The notes below the pieces were generated by a model. That model did not search any database. It saw nothing but the letters and a program-made list of their open reading frames with translations, and was not told the DNA's origin. Of a stretch of 64,000 nt of DNA, positions 46,400 through 58,091 are shown one piece after another. Within the stretch, counting starts at the first letter, position 1. Each line of letters starts with the position of its first letter. Source of the DNA: Mytilisepta virgata (Eukaryota > Mollusca > Bivalvia > Mytilida > Mytilidae); contig CM051516.1 of assembly GCA_028015205.1 (NCBI GenBank), forward strand, positions 49,666,230 through 49,730,229. The letters are read 5' to 3'. The translations under genes were made by a program, and so were the position numbers.

Positions 46400-46925
46400 T
46401 GGTTGTTACCATACTTAACATCCTCGAAACTTTGTACATGGATAGCTTGTGATATGAACAGAATCATTTTGATGCGAAACGGATGTTATGACCTTGAGGT
46501 CATGGGTCATCGACTTTGAATTTCTTTATGGTATTTCAATGTTAGAATCCAGGTTAAGGTTCAGGTTTAAGGTAGTTTTTCATGAAGGAGTTATGGTGTC
46601 ATCCTGAAACATTGTACGTGGATAGCTTGTGATATGAACAGCAGCATTTTGATGAAAAACGGATGCTGTGACCTTGAGGTCATGGGTGATGGGTCATCGA
46701 CTTTGAATTTCTTTATAGAGTTTCAATATTAGAATCCAGGTTAAGGTTCAGGTTTAAGATAGTTTTTCATGACAGCGTTATGGTATTATCATGAAACACG
46801 GATAGCCTGTGGTATGAACAACAGCAGATGCTGTGACCTTGAAGTCATGGGTCATCGGCTTTGAATTTCTTTATTGAATTTCAATGTTACAATTCAGGTT
46901 AAGGTTCAGGTTGAAGGTAGTTTTA
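46400..46925. repeat. ~180-bp tandem repeat, three copies
   Basis: GGATAGCTTGTGATATGAAC, GACCTTGAGGTCATGGGT and ATCCAGGTTAAGGTTCAGGT recur about every 180 bases. The third copy is more diverged and has a deletion near 46800. Confidence 0.85.
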
Positions 46926-46969
46926 TATGAAGTACTGAGAGATAGTATTTCATATAACCTATCGGGACT

Positions 46970-47465
46970 TCAAAGTCAATATACAAATGTAATAGAATAG
47001 AACATGGAAACGGGGAATGTGTCAAAGAGAGAACAACCCAACCAAAGAGCAGAAAACAACTCAAGGCTACCAATGGGTCTTGCATGCTGCGGGTCATGTA
47101 GTGTCTATTGGACACATATACTTGATTGTTGAGTCAATTTTGGGTTGGCAGTTTACACAACCGATGATGAAAGGGCACCATTTTAATATTTTCTCTCAGT
47201 AGAAGGGGTTGAGGAGAATCTTTATCGGTGCAATACAACCATGTGGAATACTATAGTCCAAAATAATTGTGTATCATCAACGACATTGCAGGTCTTACTC
47301 ATAACTTGTACCCCCGTATACATGATATAGTAGTGCAATACTTATTGGTTTATTTTCTGTCTTATTTCTTATGATTTACTGTTTTACAACAATTTTAAAT
47401 TATCTTATGTTATGATATTCATGCCCTGAGTGGCTCTGTGATTGGAAATAAAATATTCTTATTCT
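46970..47465 (+). repeat. Mytilid-type dispersed repeat and LINE-like 3' tail
   Basis: GGGAATGTGTCAAAGAGAGA, ACAACCCAACCAAAGAGCAG and CTACCAATGGGTCTT resemble a repeat I recall as very common in Mytilus sequences (unverified). 47225-47465 ends GATTGGAAATAAAATATTCT followed by TTATTCTTATT, a short-repeat tail typical of a non-LTR retrotransposon 3' end. Confidence 0.5.
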
Positions 47466-48720
47466 TATTAAAATTAGAATTGTGTTCTATATATATTAAA
47501 AAAATGACACCGTTACTCAATTTGCATGGCCGTAAATCCCACTGAGGCGGCGGAGGCAGAGCAAAAATGTAAATTAAATAAAGAGCAGAAAATAAAAAAA
47601 ATAATAAGTTTGTTAGGTACATTGATTAAATACAATCTCGTGTAAGGAAGATTCGAACAGAATGGCTACAAATTGCTCCTTGTGCCTTATTTTGAAAAAA
47701 AGAGCCCTTCCAGGAAATATGATTATCTAAAAATTTTGCCATCGTTAACTCATCAACTAAAAATACAGCCATTCAGTTGTTTTTCTTTTAACGAATAACT
47801 TATATTGTTTTGCTTTATTTCCAATATTATTTGAAAAATAATCCTATAATCGAGTCAAATAAAGCAATGTCTCAGAATGAAAGTTTTTGCACCATAAAAT
47901 CTTCAGCTTCTCAGAAGTCCTATAGTGCAAGACTCCAATTTGATTTACTGCTCCCTCGAGGACAAGAGGCAATTTATTACCACAGTGTGAGTCATAATAT
48001 TAGTTTCTACATCCTAGCTTAGTATACATAATTTAGGATATTTCACAATTTCATGGAAAGTTATGTTCGAGCAAAATCGTATCAAACGCCCGTACATTTC
48101 ACCCTTATTTATACTAGGATTGTGCACGATATTGATTGTGAGCTCGATCCGATGTTAGCTATACACAGGTAAAGAACAATTTTTACATTTTTCTAGTCTC
48201 GTTGATTATGAGGTTGTCGTATGCAACTATATTGGTCATAATTAAGTTAGGTAACTCTGTTTAGGTCTTGTATTGGCCGAGTTCTTGCCAGGCGATAACT
48301 CTGTATTGATTATAGCACGTACTCTTCGTCTTTAAAAACTTTTCATTTGAAATATGTAGTAACATTTCACATGGATTGTAATTCCAATATATGAAATTTT
48401 GACAATAATTAATAATATGAAATTTATCACCAATTTATACAAACTGGCAAAAGTACATAATTACTCGTAATAAAGGGTTATGGTGCAATTTTTTCCCCAT
48501 TTTTAAGCCACAAGAAAAGAATTTACATGTAAAGAAATTTGTTCTCCGCAATTAACATGCTGTGTGTTTCAGGTAATTATAACAAATTAACGATTTGACA
48601 TGTATATTGTACATTGACGTTTATTGTCCCGGTCCTTAATTAAGGTACACAGGTACATTGTATGTATACAGGTAAACAGTTTGCTGACCAAAAACAGCGT
48701 GATTTAATTTTAACGCTATA
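47466..48720. other. Intergenic DNA, nothing recognised
   Basis: Only short open frames without motifs are present. No exon or repeat family could be supported. Confidence 0.35.
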
Positions 48721-49537
48721 TTTTTAGCTCACCTGACCCAAAGGGTATTGTCATCACTTTGCGTCCGTAGTCGTAGTCGTCATTGTCGTCTGTCAACTTT
48801 TCACATTTTATTCTTCTCTGAAACCATTTGGCCAATTGGAACAAAACTTAGCAGGAATGTTCATTGGGTGGTACTTTACAAGGTTTTAGTTTTTGCTGCT
48901 GATCGGAAATTCAACAAGGCTGCGAGGGCCAATAATACGTTCTGATTGGCTGAAATTTCAAACGTTTTCTGGGAAACAGCTTGGCAGATTGAATTGTGAT
49001 ATTGTGAGAATGTTCTTTAGATGGTCCTCTACTAATTTTGATTTCTTGGTGCGGATCCGAAATCCAAGATGGATGCCACCGTGGAACATAGTTTAACAGA
49101 AAATCCTATTGGAAATACATACAAACAGTTTCTTCTCAGAAACTGTTTCATACATTTAAACCAAATCATGCACAAATGATACCAGGATGGTCCTCTACTA
49201 ATTTTGAGTTTTTGGTGCCAATCTGAAATCCAAGATGGCCACCACAGCAGAACATAGATTAACATAGATTAACATAGAACCATATGGGAATTATATACAA
49301 ACACATATTTCTTGGAAGCCATTCCACAGATTTATACCAAATCGCAAATTGTGCTGATCTAAAATTCAAGATGGCCACCACCAGAGAATAGTCTTTAACA
49401 TTGGACCATATGGGGAAAATGTTTTAAAATTCTTCCTTCTCTGAACCACTTATTATAAGCATTTAAAAACAAAATTTGCTGGTAACCTCATTTAAGAGTC
49501 TTCTACAAAATTTGTTTTTGATACAGGCTCTTGAGAT
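48721..49537 (+). mobile_element. Helitron-like non-autonomous element, family A (copy 3, degenerate)
   Basis: It starts TTTTTAGCTCACCTGACCCA but the right arm of the 5' hairpin is deleted (GGGTATTGTCATCACTTTGCG). The interior has three CCAAGATGG-type units. It ends at GATACAGGCTCTTGAGATTT, where the terminal palindrome is lost. Confidence 0.6.
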
Positions 49538-49674
49538 TTGATGAGGTCAGAAAATTTATTTACATTTTTGCTTTAAATGGAAAAAAATCAACAGCATATT
49601 TTGGTAATTATAATACTTCCTACATGCCATGGGTCTAACATTGTGTGTTCAGGATATCTTTTTTGCATCTGTCC

Positions 49675-50190
49675 GTCATGGAAAATCTACCTGTGAAGAA
49701 ACCAGAAGCCTAGCAATAGCATAAAAATGCCTCAGAGATTAATAATGTTTTAAGCATAGTTTGAAAATGCGCTAATTTTCTGTCCCAATTTTCGTCCCAT
49801 GAATGAAATCGAAATTTTAAAACCTTATTGCGCATCTACATCATATGTACAATCATTCTATAATCAAAGAAGAAGCCTAGCATCAATAATCAATAATTAA
49901 GGATTTGGTGTAACATTTATATTTTGACAATTTGTTGATTTCGTCCATTACATGCATTATTAGCGAAAATGAATATTTGAAACCTGTCTTTCCATGTTTA
50001 CACCATGGACAATTTACCTTTAAAGAAACCAGAAGCCTAGAATAAAAAATGCTTCAAAAATTGATGTTTTAAGCATATTTTGAAATTTCGCTCCACGAAA
50101 GAAATCAAAATTTTAAAACCTTATTGCGCATCTACCTCACATGTACAATCATTCTATAATGAATGTAGAAGCGTTGCATCAATAATGAAT
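49675..50190. repeat. Two diverged tandem units, ~325-bp period
   Basis: AAGAAACCAGAAGCCTAG, TTAAAACCTTATTGCGCATC and TGTACAATCATTCTATAAT occur in both units at similar spacing. Confidence 0.7.
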
Positions 50191-50229
50191 GGGGAGTTGA
50201 TGTCACAAGCATATTATGATCAATTAATA

Positions 50230-50765
50230 TGGGAGTCGAACACACCCGTTTACAGGCTAGTGATCACTAGTAGTCATGACGTCTAAGGATTTGCAACACT
50301 ACTGTGAAGGAATTAAAATGCACATGAAATCAAATAAGTCGCCCCAATAAATTATCTAGAACCCCCCTTTCCAAGGTAATATTACACCCTAAAATACCTA
50401 ATGGAATATCGAAAACCAGAAATTTATACTTACACCAATTTATAAACTTTAAATGTGGATGTGGTAGGAAAATTGGCAATCCTTGTCAATCAAGATCGGA
50501 GTGGAACACACCCCGCCACAGGTGAGATTCGAACTCACAACCTCAGCGTTTACAGGCTAGTGATCATTAGTAGTCATGACGTTTACAGGATTTGCAACAC
50601 TACTGTGAAGGAATTAAAATGCACATGAAATCAAATAAGTCGTCCCAATAAATTATCTAGAACCCCCCTTTCCAAGGTAATATTAAACCCTAGAATACCT
50701 AATGGAATATCGAAAACCAGAAATTTATACTTACACCAATTTATAAACTTTAAATGTGGATGCTG
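50230..50765. repeat. 300-bp tandem duplication containing SINE sequence
   Basis: TACAGGCTAGTGATCA recurs at 50251 and 50551, exactly 300 bases apart, with matching sequence to AAACTTTAAATGTGGATG. 50464-50585 is a minus-strand fragment of the tRNA-derived SINE, with B box complement GAGATTCGAAC. The left copy keeps only a shorter SINE piece (50231-50282), so SINE sequence was part of the duplicated unit. Confidence 0.8.
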
Positions 50766-51272
50766 TACCAAGTGTACCAAGTGTACCAACACTATCATTT
50801 TCACAGTAAATTACTTTTTATAAACCTCAGATATGAGGTTAATAGTTTAATATATTTATGTGATCAGTATCATGCCTACAATCCACGAATTGAATTATTT
50901 GTCTGTCTAAATACTAATCTATTGTACTTCAACTAAACTGGGCATAACATTTTTCATTAAAATTTTTTTAAAAATCTCCTAAATGTTTAACCCCCCCAAA
51001 AAAAGAACAAAAAAAAAGAAAAAAAGAACAAAACAAAATTTTGAAATTAATAGACCCCCCCCCCAAATAGCAAAATAAAGGATATTGAACTCCAAAAATA
51101 GTACTTGTCTACATACAGGATTTTTTTTTAGAATATCCCCCCCCCCCTTTAGAGGTTATTAAGGCGGAGATTTCGGGTCGGGATCTTTTGACACTCTGGA
51201 TAATATCCGGTCAGGATTTTAAAAATTTCTGCAGATTTATATAAACCACTGAGGAAAATTCAGTTCTATCAA
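50766..51272. other. Simple-sequence rich spacer
   Basis: A-runs and C-runs near 50990-51065 and 51120-51150. No gene was recognised. Confidence 0.5.
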
Positions 51273-52370
51273 TTTTTAGCTCATCTGATCCAAAGGGTCA
51301 AGTGAGCTATTCTCATCACTTGGCGTCCGTCGCACGTCGTCCGTTGTCGTCCGTTAACTTTTACAAAAATCTTCTCCTCTGAAACTACTGGGCCGGCCAA
51401 ATGGAACCAAACTTGGCCACAAGCATCATTAGGGTATCTTGTTTAAAAAATGTGTCCAGTGACCCCGCCTGCCAACCAAATTGGCCGACATGGCTAAAAA
51501 TAGAACGTAGGGGGTAAACTACACTTTTTGTCTTATATCTAAAAAACTAAAGCATTTAGAGCAAAACTGACATGAGGTAAAAATGTTCAACAGGACAAGA
51601 TCTATCTACCTGCCATGAAATTTTAAGACGAATCGGTCAACCCTCTGTTAGGTTACTAGTATTGGCCCTGAATTGTCAATTTTAAGGAAATGTTGCAGTT
51701 TTAGGTTATTATCTTGAATATTATTATAGATAAAGACAACTTGTAAACAACAAAAATGTTCAACAAAGTAAGATATACAAATACGTGTAAGCCAACATGA
51801 TCAAAATCATTGATTAACCTCTTATTTTGCCCTTTAAAGATCTTCTCATCTGAAACCACTGGGCCAATTGAGACCAAACTTTGGTGGAATGGTCCTTCCA
51901 TGGCCCCCTTCCAAAAGTCCGTCCAGCATCCCCGACTTCCAACTGACATGGCTGCTGTTACTAAATATAGAAAAAGGGGATAAATTTTAAAAATCTTCTA
52001 TGAAACTACAAGGCCAATTGGAACCAAAGTTGGCAGTAATGGTCCTTAGGAGGTTCTCTTTCAGAAATATATCCGGTGACCCGGATTATTAACGAAAATG
52101 GCCGCAACAGCCGAAATTAGTTCATACGGCCCTATGGGAAAATTCATTGAAAAATCTTATCTGAAACAACTTGACCAATTGGAACAAGACTTAGCAGAAA
52201 TGGCCCTTAGATGATTCTCTTTTAGAAATGTGTCCATTGACCTCGACTGTCAACCAAGATGACTGCTATAGAAAAACCAGCCAAACTGACAGCAACACTT
52301 ACATTTTTAGTCCTGCTCAAGGTGAAATGTTAAATCTAGTTGAGCGATACAGGCTCTTGAGAGCCTCTAG
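51273..52370 (+). mobile_element. Helitron-like non-autonomous element, family A (copy 4, best ends)
   Basis: It starts TTTTTAGCTCATCTGATCCAAAGGGTCAAGTGAGCT-like (hairpin) preceded by A. It ends with the perfect 16-base palindrome AGGCTCTTGAGAGCCT followed by CTAG and then T. The A|T flanks and hairpin-CTAG end are the hallmarks of a Helitron 3' terminus. The interior matches copy 2, with fewer CCAAGATGG-type units. No protein is encoded. Confidence 0.75.
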
Positions 52371-55300
52371 TTTCTTTAATATCATAACAAATGTTTCAAT
52401 ATATACATGAAAATTAAATACGAGTAATAACTGTAACAGTGAACTGTTACGAAGTCTCTCAAACGAAGTAATGCCTTACATTGTATTCAATAAATTATGT
52501 TTTTGAGAGACTGAAATTGGGAAATTGTTCCTATAAAGTTTATACATACTTACGGAGACGTTTCTTGAAAATCTTGATTTGGGTATTTTTTGTTACCCGA
52601 TTTTTACATACAATGTCCCATTTGATCAACTTTTGGTTATCGACATGCTGCATTGACAGAAATATATCGCAATATTTCTGAACCGTTTACGAGAACTGAT
52701 TTTATTGTATGGTGTCATAAAATGTGTTCGGTTTCATTAAATAAAAATAATAAAAAAGACTTCTTACCTCCCGTGATAAGGCCTCCCAACAACAAGTCAG
52801 TGTAGTTTGAATCATATTTTTATAAAATGACCAATTGCAACACAAGATTTTTTTTAATTTATGACCAAGCAAATGAAATAATATCTATTATTACATATTA
52901 TGTCTGATACATTGATGTCTTCCTTGTATCAATATTATATTAAATCTACAATATGTTGTAAGGACAGAAAACAAAAGTAAAAGAAAATGTATGATTTTAG
53001 GGCAGGGATTTAAATGCTTTAAGAGATGATGAAAGACTAATGATTCGAGGGGGTGGGGATGAACCCTTGGGTAAATGTGGTATATATCAGTTCATGCGAT
53101 TTGTCATGGGGAATAATAAAATATACGGTTTAGATGTGTGTTTTTTTTTTTACAGATTTCTAATTTTATATAATTCAAGATAATGACGCCCACTAAGTAA
53201 TGGGGTATGTATCATTTAAAGGGGAACCACGTTATTGTTTACACACATCAAGATTCAAGATTTCAAGACTTTTTTTACACTCAAGACTGTATACACTGTA
53301 ATGTAGCAAAAACAATATTAATACATTATACATATAGCATGCAAAAATGATAATAACTGACATTCAAAGTATTCGTCAAAACATAAACACTTTTTTTCAC
53401 GAACTGATAATGATAAAAATGATAATAATATAATGATAATCATTGCGTAATGTTTGTGCCATTTCACATAATGCGGTATTACACTTGAATTGGTATATTT
53501 TCAGAGCCGATGTGAATATTTTTTCTGGGTTTTTTGTACTATATGCTAGAATAAGCATCTCCTAGTACAATCTACATGTTATTTTATGAAAAGGTACGCT
53601 TATATGTTTTATTTGCCGACTTTATGAAACATACCACGTGTAAAATGTAGTGTAACGCGTAACAAAAACATCGGGATATATGGGAGTATTTGGTGCCCGA
53701 AATTTACAATTTTGGTTGGATTTTCACAAAATTTGGTTCTTTGTTTTCCCGAACAACGTCCTATGTGACATCATAATTGTTTTGCGTATTTCCGGAATTT
53801 AAAAAAAGAAATCATGGAAGAAGCAGCCTGTAGCGCAATGTAACGCACCAAATAGAAGTACCATTTACAAAGATGAAGACGGGTAAGAAAGAATAAAAAA
53901 ACATAATACGCAAAATTTAATTGCACAGAACAAATACATTATCTTCATACATTTCAAATTTGCTGAAACATTATAGATTTTTCACCGACCCAAAAAATCG
54001 CACCACAAATAAAAAGTCCGATTGAAATGTCCACCATGAGATTTAGACGTCAAAATCGCAAAATCTGCGAAATTCGTACATCAAAAGTAAAAAAATTAAC
54101 ACGTTCTTTATAAAAAATACACCATTACCAAAATACATGTTTCCCTTGTTTTTATATTTTAAAAAATGTCTTGTTGGCTTTTTTCGGCAAGATTTTAGTC
54201 AAAAATTTAGAAAGTCTCATGATTATGTCCACTGACATCGACTGACGTTTTCGTCCGATATGGACGTGATAAAATGTAAATAATTTATACAGCTCTCAAA
54301 AAAGGACCAAAACGAATAAAATATATGAGATGATTTGATGGGCGTGGTGATAACCTTAGTCTGGAGAAGCGAAGTATGTGTCATTTGGTGCGTCTTGTCA
54401 TGTGGAATAAGAAAATATATGGTTTAGGGTGAGGATTTTAAAGGTTTATGAGATAATTGAACATTATTGATTTGATTGGAGTGGTGATAACCCCCTGGGG
54501 AAGCGAGGTATGTGTCATTTGGTGCGTCTTACCATGGGGAATAAGAAAATATATGGTTAAGGAGTGGGAATTTTAACGGTTTATGAGATAATTGGACATT
54601 ATTGATTTGATGGGGGTTAAAGAATGAGGTACAGGCATTTAGTGCATCTTGTTACGGAGAATAATAAAATATATGATTTAAAGCTATGGATATTAATTGC
54701 ATATGATATCTTTCAGAATTATCTACTTTGAGGGGTGGGGATGCCCCCCCCACACACACACACTAGAGGAACGAGGTGTATGTCATTTAATAGGTGTTGC
54801 CACTGCATGTGTATAATAAAATATTTGCTAAATGTGCTATGAGATGGTTATTGGTCACTCTCGTCAGGGATCATATAATACTAACTTTATATACAGTTCC
54901 TGCTCTCGTAGAGTTTTTCGATGAAAAAAAAATCCCCATAGGGTCCTATAGTAAACCCCTAGCCTCTTTGAACTCCTCATTATACGTCTCAGTGACCCCC
55001 ATAAAAAATGAATAGTTTAAGACACATCTAAAAACATTGATCTTTCATCGTGGAAAATCTAAGATCCATATCTCTGACGGTTATTGAGAACTCGAACGAA
55101 CAAAATCGGAGAGGAAGAAAAAAAAGTTCGATAAAAATCGCAAATCAAAATCTATAAGTCTCCCACTTCGTTTGGAAGACTTAAATATGTCTCATGATGA
55201 TAACTGTCTTTTATTGTTTTTGGATAATTTCGGGTATGTAATTTTAGCTTTCCTGTATATTTTCGGGTCACAAATTCGATAAAGTACGTTGATATATCAG

Positions 55301-55598
55301 GTAGGGGTTTCAAGTTCACCGACGCACCCTCCGTCATAAAATGGTAAAGTTATCACCCCGAGACTAGAAATCGGATATTTAACTTGTACATAATTCAGAA
55401 TAAAATATTGTACAAATCTATTGCAAGTCACCTCGGCATTTGGTAATATGTTTTGCAATTTATAAAGTACTTCCGCTTTTTACTGGTTTTCTCCTGTGAA
55501 TTACCATAGCTCATATTATAAAAAGTTACTTACGGTATCAGATTGTCCTAAATTTTGCATCCTGCTTTTACGGATATTATATTTATTGATTTCCTGAG
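52371..55598. other. Region upstream of transaldolase, with ~125-bp diverged tandem repeats
   Basis: 52990-53130 and 54320-54830 hold related units, each with TGTCATTTGGTGCGTCTTG, GGGGAATAAGAAAATATATG and GGTTTATGAGATAATTGRAC or relatives. The rest is AT-rich. An unsplit minus-strand frame at 55152-55337 is noted but not accepted. The transaldolase promoter should lie in the last few hundred bases. Confidence 0.45.
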
Positions 55599-58059
55599 AT
55601 GTCCGAGCCTCAGAAGAAGAAAGCGGCCATGACAACTCTAGATCAGCTTAAAGAATTAACAGTTATTGTCGCAGACACAGGCGACTTCGAGGGTAAATTT
55701 CTCAAAAACCTTTATTAAAAAAAATATATGTCTATTCCGTATTCGGCTATATCATGTATATTGCATTTATAACTTTTGTAGAACATTATGAATAGTCACA
55801 CTTATTTCCACTTTAACTTTTTTGTTTGCACCATGATCACATGTCTATTTAAAAGAAAAATAATGACCCGTAATATTTTGTCCTCTTGACCTGACTTGGA
55901 GTCAGACAAAATTTCATTTCAAGGAAATTCACAGTGTCCAGAAAAGGATTACTGTGTAATTTTGTCAATTTGAGAAAATATCTTAAATACTGTGTGATTA
56001 TGCAAAACATACATTTTTGTTTGTACATTTTTATTTAATATATTAGACTTTAATTTGCATAAACACACTGTCACTGAAGAACAGAATTGATACATTTTTA
56101 CAATTCATGAACATTGGTTGTCCACATAGAATGGTCAGAATTCATCTACGAGACATTATTTCATAATGAAATAATTTCAAGACTGAATGGACAAAATTTC
56201 ATGGCAAAGGCCAATATTTCGTAGCGAAATTTTGTCTAGGACAGTATTTCATATATAATTTTGTCCAGAACACAATAAGATAAGATAGATAATGTGTATT
56301 AACCAATTAATGGGCCATTTAAGGAGCAATAAGTAACAGAGTACTTAACAAAAAACATTGAAGAGGGAAGAAGTTAGTTGATTGACAGAAAATTATAGAC
56401 AAATGCAGTTGCATGACGCAAAACATTCACTATAAATAAATAAACCATAATTATCTACAATATAAAGAGTCATGGCATATTAACATGTAAAAATTTGCCA
56501 AATGTTTTGATATATCAGGATCTTCACAATTGAGAATATAATTAATATAACTTTTGTCCATCTGATAGATTTGTGAAGGTAGGAACTTTTGATGATATAA
56601 ATGTACATAGTTTTTCCTCATATTAGTATACTTTTTACACCTGGTTAGAAAATGTTCATCTTCAACCTCCCCAATGGAACAATTTTTACACTTTCTTTCA
56701 TTTCTGACTATTTTTTTGACTGATTGATTGATTAAATATTGTTTTATGCCAAGCTGGCGATATTTCAACAATATCACGACGAGAACTAATTTAAATAGAC
56801 TGATTAAAATAGAACACAATTAAAACCAATTGACTATTTACCTTTTTTTTCTTTTTTTTTTGTAATGACCTGTTTCTATCAAATGTCTATGTGAAGATAC
56901 ACGAAAACTTACAGAATGCTTTTCTTCATTGTGTATATTCAAATTTCTTCAGCAAAATCAAATATTTTTCCAATGTTAAATTACTTTTTTAAGAAAATAT
57001 AATAAGATGCATATATTTGCTCATATATCTGTATCAGAATTTTCTTCCAAGTTTAGACCAGAACAAAAAATGTGTTTGTTTGCCCAAAAGCGACTGACCC
57101 CAAAAAATCCTGCCAAGTCAAATTCTTTTTTTGTATCAAATCTTAATTTTTTTTTATTTCCGAATTTTTAACCTGTTCATTGGTTTCATTCCGGGTGCTA
57201 GTTTCGGAAAAGAAATCGCTTCAGCGTTTTCTTTATATGTAAAGAATACTTGCTAAAAAGCGTTTATGTGATTCTGATTAAATTGTTTGCGGAATTTACA
57301 ATTTTTACAATTTCATTGGTCGTATTTAGTTAGACGGATTGGGAGTGGTCTAATTAATATATTTTACATTTGTCAATTTATAGAGATGATGGTTTCATAA
57401 TATTCTCTGGAAATAAAGACAAGCTGTGTACTTTCATCGACATACACATGGCAAACAGCACACTGTATTATTTTTTGACATACGAAATATCCGTAGAGAC
57501 TAGAGAGCTTACATTTCTTATATGTAACTGTATTCAAAGGACAAGGATTTTAAACTCAGAATACATTGGATGTCTGTATATAAAGAAAACCTACATAAAA
57601 CCTACATAAAACTATATTTATTTACCGAGAACATCAGCACACTCAAAATCAGTATTTAAGGGGTTTATTATTGGGGAAATAATACGATTCATTCGTTGAA
57701 CAACAATAAAGAAGATCAAGGATTTAAATACTATTCAAATCCTTGAACAAATTCAACTATTTCGCTACAGATTATTAAAGCAAGGCTACAAACACACAAA
57801 ATTAGATCAGTTAATATCTACTGCTAGAAATTTTAATAGAAACACAGCACTTCAAGGAGAAAAGGAAAATTTTAGAAACCGCTTTTGTTACTTTGCAACA
57901 AAATATAACCCTTGCTTCAAACAACTTGGTCAAATTTTCACTGGCATTATATTGAAAAAGATGAGACAGCAAATATTTCTTTCCTAGACCACCAATTATA
58001 GCATACAAAAAACTCCAGAGTCCAAAGGATTTACGTATATCCAGAGTTTGAAGGATTTA

Positions 58060-58091
<32 letters not shown>

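Noticed and set aside
55152..55337. Possible divergent minus-strand first exon opposite transaldolase
   Set aside because: The 61-codon frame has no recognisable motif and no partner exons. Proximity to the TALDO1 start alone is not enough.
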